A stretch of 64,000 nt of DNA, taken from positions 29,580 to 93,579 of the forward strand of contig JBMHBX010000041.1 in the NCBI GenBank assembly GCA_049890215.1, in the 5' to 3' direction. Position 1 is the stretch's first letter. Each line of letters begins with the position of its first letter. The notes beneath the pieces are model-generated. The model did not search any database. It saw only the letters and a program-made list of their open reading frames with translations, and was not told where the DNA came from. The position numbers were made by a program, and so were the translations under genes. Positions 1-8,622 of the stretch are shown here, piece by piece. Origin of the DNA: UBA685 sp049890215 (lineage in GTDB: Bacteria > Pseudomonadota > Alphaproteobacteria > Puniceispirillales > Puniceispirillaceae).

Positions 1-1557
1 GATGGCAATCAGGCACTGATTGAGCCTATGGATTCCATGCGCAAAATGCGTATGTTCAAAGTGCTTGTAGAAATGGGTTTCAAGGAAATCGAAGTTGGCT
101 TTCCTTCTGCGTCTGAGACAGATTTCAACTTTTTGCGTGAGCTAATAGATGGTGGCCATATACCTGATGATGTTACTGTTCAGGTGCTAACACAAGCAAG
201 AGAGCATTTGATTGACCGCACCATCGAAAGTTTGCAAGGCACCAAAAATGCGATTTTGCATCTCTATAATTCAACATCTACTTTGCAAAGGCGTGTTGTC
301 TTTAAGGCAGATAAAGCAGGGGTAAAACAAATCGCTGTTGATGGTGCCAAAATGGTAGCAGACAGAATCAGCAAATTATCGTCTGATACAAATTTGCGCC
401 TGCAATATTCACCCGAGAGCTTTACAGGCACAGAGCTTGATTATGCCTTAGATGTCTGTGAGGCGGTAATGGATGTCTGGCAACCAACGCCGGAGAATCA
501 GACCATTATCAATTTGCCGGCAACCGTTGAGATGTCGAGCCCCAATATTTATGCTGACCAAATAGAATGGATGCACAGGCATTTTTCACGCCGTGACAGC
601 ATTATTTTATCACTCCATCCTCACAATGACAGAGGCACAGGTATCGCTGCGACTGAATTGGGTTTGATGGCAGGTGCCGACAGGGTCGAAGGCACATTAT
701 TTGGCAATGGTGAGCGCACCGGCAATGTTGATATTGTCACATTGGGGCTGAATATGTTTACACAAGGCCTTGATCCTCATCTTGATTTCTCTGATATCAA
801 TAAGCTTGTTGAAACGGCTGAATTTTGTAATCAGCTTCCTGTTCATCAACGCCACCCTTACGCAGGGCAGCTTGTTCACACAGCTTTCTCAGGGTCGCAC
901 CAAGATGCCATCCGCAAAGGCATGGATGCCATCGCAAAGGCAAATGATGATCACTGGGAAGTACCCTACCTGCCAATAGACCCGTCTGATATTGGGCGAT
1001 CTTATGAAGCTATTATCCGGGTGAATTCTCAATCTGGTAAAGCGGGCGCTGCTTATTTGCTTGAGGTAGATCATCACGTACGCCTGCCGCGCGCCATGGA
1101 AGTGGAATTCAGCTCCTTTGTTCAAAAAACCGCAGATGATGAAGGGGTTGAAATTACCTCGTCAAAAATCTGGGATATTTTTGCCAATACTTATCTCAGC
1201 ACAGATGGTGCTTATGAGCTTATCTCTTTTGAATCACAGCCTGTTGCACGAAATGCAGAGCAAACACGCATTGAGGCTGTAGTGCGTTTTGACGGGGCTG
1301 ACCATACCATCACACATGTTGGCAATGGTCCCATTTCCGCTTTTGTGAATGGTATCAGGAATGAATTTGGCCTGAAGTTTAATCTTGCTGATTTTGGTCA
1401 AAATACCCGTTCATCTTCTTCGCAAGCAGAAGCGGCCGCTTATGTAGAATTGCGTGTTCCTGATGAACAAGGCCAGTCAGTCTTTGGCGCCGGCATTGAT
1501 ACCTCCATCACTTTAGCGCCTATCAAAGCAGTGATTTCTGCTATAAACAGGCTATAG
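1..1557 (+). CDS. leuA: 2-isopropylmalate synthase (5' end outside window)
   Basis: Condenses 2-oxoisovalerate with acetyl-CoA, the first committed step of leucine synthesis, in the cytoplasm. The reading frame is open from base 1 and begins inside the conserved motif DGNQALIEPMD, so the true start lies upstream. About 518 residues are visible. The HMGL-like TIM barrel comes first, with KEIEVGFPSAS near residues 33-43 and the metal-site motif SLHPHNDRGTG near 204-214. The C-terminal part, from about residue 400, fits the LeuA allosteric dimer domain that binds leucine. The DGNQAL/EPMD form matches the long LeuA class of Actinobacteria and many Alphaproteobacteria. It converges on pheT. The gene ends in TAG followed by a hairpin. 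Confidence 0.95.
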   Translation, partial: DGNQALIEPMDSMRKMRMFKVLVEMGFKEIEVGFPSASETDFNFLRELIDGGHIPDDVTVQVLTQAREHLIDRTIESLQGTKNAILHLYNSTSTLQRRVVFKADKAGVKQIAVDGAKMVADRISKLSSDTNLRLQYSPESFTGTELDYALDVCEAVMDVWQPTPENQTIINLPATVEMSSPNIYADQIEWMHRHFSRRDSIILSLHPHNDRGTGIAATELGLMAGADRVEGTLFGNGERTGNVDIVTLGLNMFTQGLDPHLDFSDINKLVETAEFCNQLPVHQRHPYAGQLVHTAFSGSHQDAIRKGMDAIAKANDDHWEVPYLPIDPSDIGRSYEAIIRVNSQSGKAGAAYLLEVDHHVRLPRAMEVEFSSFVQKTADDEGVEITSSKIWDIFANTYLSTDGAYELISFESQPVARNAEQTRIEAVVRFDGADHTITHVGNGPISAFVNGIRNEFGLKFNLADFGQNTRSSSSQAEAAAYVELRVPDEQGQSVFGAGIDTSITLAPIKAVISAINRL

Positions 1558-1592
1558 CTAGAACAGGCTATAGCTAAGGTGATAAGGCATAA

Positions 1593-1629
1593 ATGATAGT
1601 GCCCCTTTGCAGATAAGGGCACTTATCAT
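1593..1629. terminator. Hairpin between convergent leuA and pheT
   Basis: AGTGCCC pairs with GGGCACT around a short loop, and the flanking GATA/TATC extends the stem imperfectly. It sits in the 90-bp gap between two convergent genes, so it could end transcripts from both sides. There is no clean T-run on either side, so intrinsic termination is only probable. Confidence 0.5.
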
Positions 1630-1647
1630 CTGTGGCAGAAGTGCTAC

Positions 1648-4047
1648 CTAGCCACGGATAACACCGCCGCAATTTTTTTCAACAGAGGCGATGATTTTAT
1701 CACTAATCGCAACAATTTCTGAATCAACAAGCGTGGCTTTTTGTGGCTGAATTGTCACATTAATTGCAAGAGACTTCTTTCCGGCCTCTATCTTATCACC
1801 TGCATAAAGATCAAAGACCTTTAACTCTGTCACAAAAGGCTTGCCACCTGCCCTGACAGCGCGCATGACCGCATCGGCGCTGACAGTATCATCAACAATA
1901 AATGCAAAATCACGGCTTAGTGATTGCAGGCTACTCAGAGCAAGCAGAGGTTTTGCAGGCCCCTTATCCTTTGGTGCCGCTATGCGTTCAAAGAAGCATT
2001 CAAAGCCGGCACAGGCCCCTTTAATGTCAAAATGATTTGTGATTTTCGGATGAATCTCGCCAAAATAACCAAGCACAGTGCGCCCTTGAACAAGCGCACC
2101 TGATCTGCCCGGATGATAATAGTCAGGCGCCTCAGATGTGATTTGCAGATTTTCCACGCTCACACCAATAGCACCCAAAGCATTTAACAGATCAGCCTTT
2201 GCATCGTAAACGCTAACCACCTCATCAGATAGGCGCCAATCAGCTATTTGTGTGCGGCCCTGCCGGACACCACTGCACATCTGAAACTGTTGATCAGCCG
2301 GCACACCATGAAAGGCAGGCCCAATTTCAAAAAAGGCAAGATCCTGTGCCCCTTTGCGCACATTGCGGCCGACCGCCTGAAGCAAATTAGGCAAAATAGT
2401 AGGACGCATCATATTCAAATCAGCGCTAATCGGATTTGCAAGACGAAGAGAAGCATCACCGCCACCAAATAAAATGGCATCTTCATCTTTCATAAATGAA
2501 AATGTCACTGCCTCAACAAAGCCACGGCTCACCAGGGCACGGCGCAGATAATTTGTACGCCTTTGCAACTTTGAGATAGACGGTTTTGCAATCATCTCAT
2601 CACGGGGCAGAGATAACATCGGCAAATGGTCATATCCATGAATGCGGATAACCTCTTCAATGAGATCTGCTTTGCCATGAATATCAGGGCGCCATGTTGG
2701 GCGCCTGACCTGTCATGAGGTATCGCCTTGTGCCTGAATGTCGAAGCCAAGCACCTCCAATATTTCCTGTTGCCGCGAGGCAGAAACATCCACACCTGTC
2801 AAAGCCGTTACATTATCAGGTGAAAAAGAAATAGGCTGAACAGGCGCAACACCTTTACCAGCAAGAACAAGATGGCTTGCTTGTGCGCCTGTAAGTTGTT
2901 TGATAAACCGTGTGATATAGCCTGCAAAGGCAGTTGGCCCATCTGCATCAAGGCCGCGTTCAAAACGATAACGCGCATCTGAATTTAAGTTTAACTTGCG
3001 ACCAGTGATTGCCACAGACACAGGATCAAATATCGCGATTTCCAAGAACATATTGGTCGTGGTTTCACTCACCCCTGTTCTCTCACCGCCCATGACGCCG
3101 GCAATATCGTCCGGACCGTTTTGATCGCCGATGATGATCATCTCATCATCAAGTTCATAGGTTTTTTCATTTAAGGCAGTCAGTGTCTCGCCAGCCCGCC
3201 CGTTGCGGATGATAAGTTTGTCACCCACGATTTTATCAGCGTCATAGGCATGCAAAGGCCTGCCAATGTCGAACATGATATAATTAGTGATATCCACAAG
3301 AACATCAATTGGCCTCTGGCCGATTGCGGTAAGACGCTGCTGCATCCAGGCAGGTGAAGGCTGATTTGTGACGGAGCGGAAATACCTGCCTGAGACAATG
3401 GGCACAGCATTTGGGTCTTTTGTCTCTATTGACCATGTCACCGGACTGTCAAAACTGCCTTCTTCTTCTGAAAAATCTAGCGGCTTCAATGTGCCATAGC
3501 CTGCAGCGGCTAAATCACGTGCAATACCTCTTACACCAAGGCAATCACCTCTATTTGGTGTGATGGCAATCTCTATTACCGGATCATCAAGGCCGGCAGC
3601 CACAGCCGCAGCAGAGCCTGCTTCAGCTTGTGATGACAATTCCATAATGCCATCATGATCATCAGAAATGCCAAGTTCTGAGGCAGAACAGAGCATGCCA
3701 TGAGATTCTTCACCACGAATATCACCTTTTTTGATGGTGATATCCAATCCCGGAATATAGGTGCCAGGCCTGGCCAGTACTGTTTTCAGTCCTGCACGCG
3801 CATTCGGAGCGCCGCACACAATTTGGATTGTATCTGTGCCTGTATTGACAGAACAAACCTGCAATTTATCAGCATTTGGATGACGTTCAGCGCTGACAAT
3901 CTCTGCCACGGTGAAATCAGCAAGCCTGCTTTTGGGATCATCAAATTCTTCAACCTCAAGCCCGATCATAGGCAAGATATCCAAAATTTCATCTAAAGTC
4001 GCTGTTGTATCAAGATGATCTTTCAGCCAATTCCAAGTGAATTTCAT
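1648..4047 (-). CDS. pheT: Phenylalanyl-tRNA synthetase beta subunit, interrupted by an in-frame TGA
   Basis: Beta chain of the (alpha-beta)2 class II synthetase that charges tRNA-Phe. It starts MKFTWNWLKDHLD, with a GGTAAGG Shine-Dalgarno and 5 bp after the pheS stop. The tRNA-binding (EMAP-like) domain lies near residues 40-150, then B3/B4 editing and B5 domains, and a C-terminal anticodon-binding fold (the part ending CGGVIRG). Reading is continuous over 799 codons, the normal family length, except for TGA at codon 445 (2713-2715). The frame is the same on both sides, and both halves match PheT; there is no frameshift. The stop falls at the position usually occupied by Trp just before a QV..P(S/T)WRPDI block. 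Either the base is a sequencing error or recent mutation (TGG to TGA), or the stop is read through. Loss of pheT would be expected to be lethal. Confidence 0.9.
2713..2715 (-). other. In-frame TGA codon inside pheT
   Basis: On the coding strand the codons run ACC TCA TGA CAG GTC. Upstream residues (QGDTS) and downstream residues (QVRRPTWRPDI) are both normal PheT sequence in one frame. TGA followed by C is known as a weak termination context, and Trp-tRNA is its usual near-cognate reader. Other genes in the window end properly with TGA, so a code change is not supported. Confidence 0.85.
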
Positions 4048-4052
4048 CTGCC

Positions 4053-5129
4053 TTACCCCACAATCCCTGTATGAAGTGCAGGCACATCGTGCCCCATAAA
4101 TCCATAATGACGCATCCAACGCAAATCACTGTCATAGAATGTCCGTAAATCAGGAATGCCATATTTCAACATGGCGAGCCGTTCAATCCCCATACCAAAG
4201 GCAAAGCCTTGTACTTTTTCAGGATCATAGCCACAATTTTCCAACACTTTGGGGTGCACCATGCCGGAGCCTAAAATTTCGAGCCAGTCATCACCGGCCC
4301 CAATTTTCAACCCGCCATCTTTGCGACTGCAGCCGATATCAACCTCAGCTGATGGCTCTGTAAAAGGGAAAAAGCTGGGACGGAATCGCACTGGCAATTC
4401 ATCCACACCAAAAAATGCTTTACAAAATTCGATCAAACAGCCTTTGAGATGGCCCATATGAATATCTGTGCCAATCACAAGCCCCTCACATTGATGGAAC
4501 ATAGGCGAATGCGTTGCATCATGGTCAGACCTGTAGGTACGCCCCGGCGCAATGATTCTGATTGGCGGCTCATTGGCCTCCATTGTGCGAATTTGGACAG
4601 GTGATGTCTGCGTTCTAAGAACAGGGCGTGCGCCTTGTGCATCAGTCTGCAGATAAAACGTATCATGTTCCTGGCGTGCAGGATGTTCCGGCGGAATATT
4701 CAATGCGGTGAAGTTATAATAATCACTCTCAACATCAGGCCCTTCAGCAACTGAAAAACCCATATCAGCAAAAATGGCCGTAATCTCTTCAATGGTTCTG
4801 CTAAGCGGATGTGTGCGCCCTTCAGAGGCGGACGGGACAGGCAAGGTAACATCAACAGCTTCAGACGCTAATTTTTCCTCTAATGCTGCTTTCGCCAAAA
4901 AAGAGGCTTTTTCAGATAAGGCATCACTGACGGACTGTTTGACTTCATTGACTTGCTGACCAAAGCTTTTACGTTCTTCGGCGGGCATAGACCCAAGCGA
5001 TTTTAAGGCCTCTGAAATCACCCCTTTTTTACCAAGCGCCTCTACCCTGATTGCATCAAGGCCGTGCGTTGTGTCTGCGGCGGCGATTTTTTCCATTAAC
5101 TCTGATTTTAGCACGCTAAGTGATTGCAT
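4053..5129 (-). CDS. pheS: Phenylalanyl-tRNA synthetase alpha subunit
   Basis: Catalytic chain of PheRS: activates phenylalanine and transfers it to tRNA-Phe. It has 358 residues. An N-terminal coiled coil (about 1-90) leads into the class II core with SRTIEEI, the motif 2 region FHQCEGLVIG and the motif 3 block GFAFGMGIERLAML near the C-terminus. The start at 5129 (MQSLSVLKS) was chosen because an AAGGTC element precedes it and the family starts there; longer upstream reading runs through a terminator hairpin. pheT follows after 5 bp, so the two subunits are cotranscribed and probably translationally coupled. Confidence 0.97.
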   Translation of the reverse strand: MQSLSVLKSELMEKIAAADTTHGLDAIRVEALGKKGVISEALKSLGSMPAEERKSFGQQVNEVKQSVSDALSEKASFLAKAALEEKLASEAVDVTLPVPSASEGRTHPLSRTIEEITAIFADMGFSVAEGPDVESDYYNFTALNIPPEHPARQEHDTFYLQTDAQGARPVLRTQTSPVQIRTMEANEPPIRIIAPGRTYRSDHDATHSPMFHQCEGLVIGTDIHMGHLKGCLIEFCKAFFGVDELPVRFRPSFFPFTEPSAEVDIGCSRKDGGLKIGAGDDWLEILGSGMVHPKVLENCGYDPEKVQGFAFGMGIERLAMLKYGIPDLRTFYDSDLRWMRHYGFMGHDVPALHTGIVG

Positions 5130-5175
5130 TTTAGACCTTCTTGCATACCAGGTGACCTGTGAAATTAGGGGCCAC

Positions 5176-5205
5176 AAAAACTGATGGGGCCTAACTGGCC
5201 CCATC
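5176..5205 (-). terminator. Terminator or attenuator between rplT and pheS
   Basis: A perfect 9-bp stem GATGGGGCC/GGCCCCATC with a 5-nt loop is followed on the minus strand by AGTTTTT, a good intrinsic terminator 100 bp upstream of pheS. A second GGCCCC lies just downstream (5167-5172 on the plus strand reads GGGGCC) and could pair with the first arm instead. This is the same place where E. coli pheST is attenuated. Confidence 0.75.
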
Positions 5206-5228
5206 TTATCATGATATCTGAGATTATG

Positions 5229-5582
5229 TTAGGCTGCTTTGCGTGACTGCTCTACCAGGCTTGCAAAGGCTGCTGCATCATGCACAGCCAAATCAGCCAG
5301 CATCTTGCGATCAACTTCAATCCCTGCTTTGTTCAAGCCGCCCATCAATGATGAATATGTCATGCCATGAAGACGCGCTGCAGCGTTAATACGCTGAATC
5401 CACAAGGCGCGGAATTCACGTTTGCGAACACGGCGGTCGCGATAGGCATATTGACGTGCTTTATCGACCGCTTGTTTTGCAACACGGATAGTGTTTTTGC
5501 GGCGGCCATAATAGCCTTTTGCAGCTTTGATAACTTTGCTGTGACGTGCGTGTGATGTCACGCCTCTTTTAACTCTTGCCAT
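5229..5582 (-). CDS. rplT: 50S ribosomal protein L20
   Basis: Early-assembly protein of the large subunit that binds 23S rRNA; in other bacteria it also represses its own mRNA. At 117 residues it is the normal length, starting MARVKRGVTSHARH and carrying the basic helix GYYGRRKNTIRVAKQAV and the signature block RRVRKREFRALWIQRINAA. The start has a strong AGGAGAG Shine-Dalgarno. It follows rpmI by 13 bp, and a terminator hairpin separates it from pheS. Confidence 0.99.
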   Translation of the reverse strand: MARVKRGVTSHARHSKVIKAAKGYYGRRKNTIRVAKQAVDKARQYAYRDRRVRKREFRALWIQRINAAARLHGMTYSSLMGGLNKAGIEVDRKMLADLAVHDAAAFASLVEQSRKAA

Positions 5583-5595
5583 CTCTCACTCTCCT

Positions 5596-5793
5596 CTAGG
5601 CGTAGGGAAGGAAACGCTTCACAATGCGCGCATCAGCGGCACAAAGAATCATTGTACCACGCGCTTGGCGTTTCATTTTCTGTGAACGACGACGAAGGTT
5701 ATGGCTCAAGAACGCTGCTGAGCCGCGGACTTTGCCATTCGCTGTTAAGCGGAAACGCTTTTTAGCGCCGCTTTTTGTTTTCATTTTGGGCAT
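5596..5793 (-). CDS. rpmI: 50S ribosomal protein L35
   Basis: Small basic large-subunit protein of 65 residues, starting MPKMKTKSGAKKRF and ending ARIVKRFLPYA, the complete family length. A GAGGAT Shine-Dalgarno precedes ATG. It is encoded directly upstream of rplT, in the usual infC-rpmI-rplT order. The 167 bp separating it from infC could hold a separate promoter or a ribosomal-protein leader, but I saw no certain leader structure. Confidence 0.99.
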   Translation of the reverse strand: MPKMKTKSGAKKRFRLTANGKVRGSAAFLSHNLRRRSQKMKRQARGTMILCAADARIVKRFLPYA

Positions 5794-5960
5794 TTCATCC
5801 TCACTTAACTTTAAGGGTTTTGGTTGTTACCAACCATCATTCAGCTAGTCAGGCAGCCCGATGTTATAGCCTGCGCTAGCGGTGTTTTCTTTATTGAGCG
5901 CTCATCTATAGTCAAGACAGCACGCAAAAGCAATAGGTTTTGGTATTTTTTAACCTCTTA

Positions 5961-6497
5961 TCAGCGCGGTGCAATCACCATAATCATTTGGCGACCTTCC
6001 ATTTTTGGCATGGCCTCAACCTTGGCGATTTCTTCTATTTCTGTACGCACACGCTCTAAAAGCTGACTACCTAATTCAACATGAGCCATTTCACGGCCAC
6101 GGAACCGCAAGGTGATTTTCACTTTATCGCCTGCTGCCAGGAATTTATTCACCGCCCGCATTTTTACCTGATAATCATGATCATCAATATTCGGACGCAG
6201 TTTAATTTCTTTTACTTCAATCACCTTTTGCTTTTTGCGCGCTTCATTAGCACGCTTTTGCGCCTGGTATTTGAATTTGCCATAGTCAAGAATTTTGCAA
6301 ACAGGTGGTTCAGCATTTGGCTGTAATTCAACCAAATCCAGACCGGCATCATAGGCTTTTTCGAGCGCTTCGGAAATCGGTAGCACCCCTAGCTGTTGGC
6401 CTTCGGAATCAATACATCTTACGGTAGCAGACCGAATATCTTCATTTATCCGCGGGCCAGAATTGGCTGGCATCGCCTCTTGTCGTGAACGTGCTAT
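5961..6497 (-). CDS. infC: Translation initiation factor IF-3, probable AUA start
   Basis: Binds the 30S subunit, prevents premature 50S joining and rejects non-standard start codons. The N-domain motif GPRINEDIR leads through a lysine-rich linker to the C-domain, which ends in MPKMEGRQMIMVIAPR. The first ATG is at 6473, but only a poorly spaced AGAGG precedes it (2 nt). Eight codons upstream in frame is ATA (6495-6497), six nt behind a strong AGGAG. Rare initiators such as AUU are the well-known basis of infC autoregulation, so I prefer 178 residues starting at ATA; the ATG form would have 170. It ends in TGA right after the family's normal C-terminus. Confidence 0.93.
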   Translation of the reverse strand: MARSRQEAMPANSGPRINEDIRSATVRCIDSEGQQLGVLPISEALEKAYDAGLDLVELQPNAEPPVCKILDYGKFKYQAQKRANEARKKQKVIEVKEIKLRPNIDDHDYQVKMRAVNKFLAAGDKVKITLRFRGREMAHVELGSQLLERVRTEIEEIAKVEAMPKMEGRQMIMVIAPR

Positions 6498-6509
6498 GAA
6501 ACTCTCCTA
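6495..6509 (-). promoter_or_regulatory. Shine-Dalgarno and ATA start codon of infC
   Basis: The minus strand reads TAGGAGAGTTTCATA: AGGAG, six nt, then ATA in frame with infC. This is the best ribosome site in the region and decides the start. Use of a non-AUG codon would let IF-3 limit its own synthesis. Confidence 0.6.
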
Positions 6510-6610
6510 TATAACAGTTTGCACAGTGTTTTATGATATTTGCTAACATGATCATGACCATGTATGCGCATTGTTGTAATGGGGATTACTAAAAAACTCA
6601 AGATATAGCC

Positions 6611-8536
6611 TTAGTTTTTACGCAAATCAGGCGGTGTGGCTTCTTCTGCAATAAGCGCCATAGCCTCACAAAGAGGTAAAATTGTCTGCTCTTGAGACCC
6701 AAGGCGGCGAATTGCCACTGTGCCTGCATCTGCCTCTCTGTCTCCGACTGCTAAAATTACAGGGATCTTTGCAGTGCTATGCTCTCTTATCTTATAGCCT
6801 ATTTTCTCATTACGTGTATCAATCTCAACGCGAAGACCTGCATCCTTTGCAGCTTCAACAACTGCATCAGCATAGGTATTTGCACTAGCTGTGATTGGCG
6901 CAACAACAATCTGGACAGGCGACAACCATAACGGCATGCGTCCGGAATATTGTTCAATCAAAATCCCAATCCAGCGTTCCATTGACCCCAGAATCGCGCG
7001 GTGCAGCATCACCGGCCTGTGGCGGTTGCCATCTTCACCAACATATTCAGCATCAAGGCGCTCTGGCAGCACAAAATCCACCTGCAAGGTGCCACATTGC
7101 CAGTCTCGGCCAATCGCATCAGTCAATACAAATTCAAGTTTTGGGCCATAAAAAGCGCCCTCGCCGGGGTTCAGCTTTGTTTCCAGATCGGCCGCTTTGG
7201 TAGCATCTGTTAACGCGGCTTCTGCTTTGTCCCAAACACTATCTTCACCTGCGCGCACTTCCGGGCGATCAGAGAATTTTACGCGGACTTCATCAAAGCC
7301 AAAATCAGAATAGATATCCTGGAGCAAGCTACAGAATGCAACAGATTCTGAGGTGATCTGATCTTCTGTACAGAAAATATGGGCATCATCTTGTGTGAAG
7401 GCGCGCACACGCATAATGCCATGCAATGCACCTGAAGGCTCATTGCGGTGACAACTGCCAAATTCTGCCATACGCATTGGCAAATCACGGTAAGATTTCA
7501 CCCCCTGGCGATAAATCTGAACATGACCAGGGCAATTCATTGGCTTTAACGCCAGTGTGCGATCATCTTCTGAATGAGCGGTGAACATATTCTCACCAAA
7601 TTTATCCCAGTGACCAGAGGCTTCCCACAAACTGCGATCAATTAATTGTGGTGTTTTTACCTCTGCATAGCCTGCCGCATCAAGGCGCCTGCGCATATAG
7701 CTTTCAATTTCACGATATAAGATCCAGCCACGCGGATGCCAGAAGACTGACCCGGTTGCTTCTTCTTGCATATGGAACAAATCAAGCGCGCGCCCCAATT
7801 TGCGGTGATCACGCTTTTCTGCCTCTTCTAGCATATGCAAATAGGCTGACAGATCTTTTTCGTTCAACCAGGCAGTTCCATAAATACGCTGAAGCATTGG
7901 GTTTTTTGAATCACCACGCCAATAAGCACCTGCTACTTTCATAATCTTGAAGGCATGGCCAGCCTTGCCGGTTGAGGGCAAATGAGGACCACGACACAGG
8001 TCTATGAAATTGCCTTGCGTGTAATGGCTAACTGTCTCTGAGGCTGGAATCGATTCTACCAGTTCAACTTTGAAAGGCTCATTTTTGTCTTTATAAAAAG
8101 CGACTGCTTCATCTCTTGTCCAAGTGCCGCGCACAATCTCTTCATCACGGTCGACAATGTCATGCATGCGCGCTTCGATGGCTTCGAGATCTTCTGGTGT
8201 GAAGGAGGTCTCACGATAAAAATCATAATAAAACCCATTTTCAATCGCAGGTCCGATTGTGACTTGAGTCTCCGGGAACAATTCTAAAACCGCCTCTGCC
8301 ATGATATGAGCGCAATCATGACGCACAAGCTCCAGGGCTTCTTCATCTCGGTTTGTGATAAGTCTGAGGTGCGCATCTTCAGCAATCGGACGCGTTAAAT
8401 CCCAGGCAGCGTCATCTACAAATGCCCCCATAGCAGCCTTAGCCAGCCCTGCCCCAATAGAAGCAGCGACATCATAAGGTGTAACAGCGCTATCAAATTG
8501 TTTGACTGACCCATCAGGCAGTGTAATTGCAGGCAT
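6611..8536 (-). CDS. thrS: Threonyl-tRNA synthetase
   Basis: Charges tRNA-Thr and edits mischarged Ser. It has 641 residues with the full bacterial layout: TGS domain (about 1-60), the editing domain with HDCAHIMAEAV, where the HxxxH zinc motif would be expected (about 65-225), class II core with motif 2 FGSCHRNEPSGALHGIMRVR, catalytic Zn ligands (the MNCPGH Cys near 336 and later His residues) and motif 3 LHRAILGSMERWIGILIE, then the HGTP anticodon-binding domain (about 540-641). It is the first gene of the leftward translation block; 113 bp separate it from infC. Confidence 0.98.
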   Translation of the reverse strand: MPAITLPDGSVKQFDSAVTPYDVAASIGAGLAKAAMGAFVDDAAWDLTRPIAEDAHLRLITNRDEEALELVRHDCAHIMAEAVLELFPETQVTIGPAIENGFYYDFYRETSFTPEDLEAIEARMHDIVDRDEEIVRGTWTRDEAVAFYKDKNEPFKVELVESIPASETVSHYTQGNFIDLCRGPHLPSTGKAGHAFKIMKVAGAYWRGDSKNPMLQRIYGTAWLNEKDLSAYLHMLEEAEKRDHRKLGRALDLFHMQEEATGSVFWHPRGWILYREIESYMRRRLDAAGYAEVKTPQLIDRSLWEASGHWDKFGENMFTAHSEDDRTLALKPMNCPGHVQIYRQGVKSYRDLPMRMAEFGSCHRNEPSGALHGIMRVRAFTQDDAHIFCTEDQITSESVAFCSLLQDIYSDFGFDEVRVKFSDRPEVRAGEDSVWDKAEAALTDATKAADLETKLNPGEGAFYGPKLEFVLTDAIGRDWQCGTLQVDFVLPERLDAEYVGEDGNRHRPVMLHRAILGSMERWIGILIEQYSGRMPLWLSPVQIVVAPITASANTYADAVVEAAKDAGLRVEIDTRNEKIGYKIREHSTAKIPVILAVGDREADAGTVAIRRLGSQEQTILPLCEAMALIAEEATPPDLRKN

Positions 8537-8622
8537 AATTTCGTCTTTCAGATCGCAGATAATATAGTGGCTAACCGTTCAGGCGTAACTTATAAAACTT
8601 CAGCCTATAAAACAAGAGACCA

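Noticed and set aside
1648..2625. Separate gene starting at MPMLSLPRDEM
   Set aside because: It is the 3' part of pheT in the same frame after the internal TGA; upstream sequence in frame is also PheT-like, so this Met is internal.
1648..4047. TGA reassigned to tryptophan (genetic code 4)
   Set aside because: infC, uppP, addA and others end correctly at TGA where the family ends, and Trp is encoded by TGG throughout; only one internal TGA was seen.
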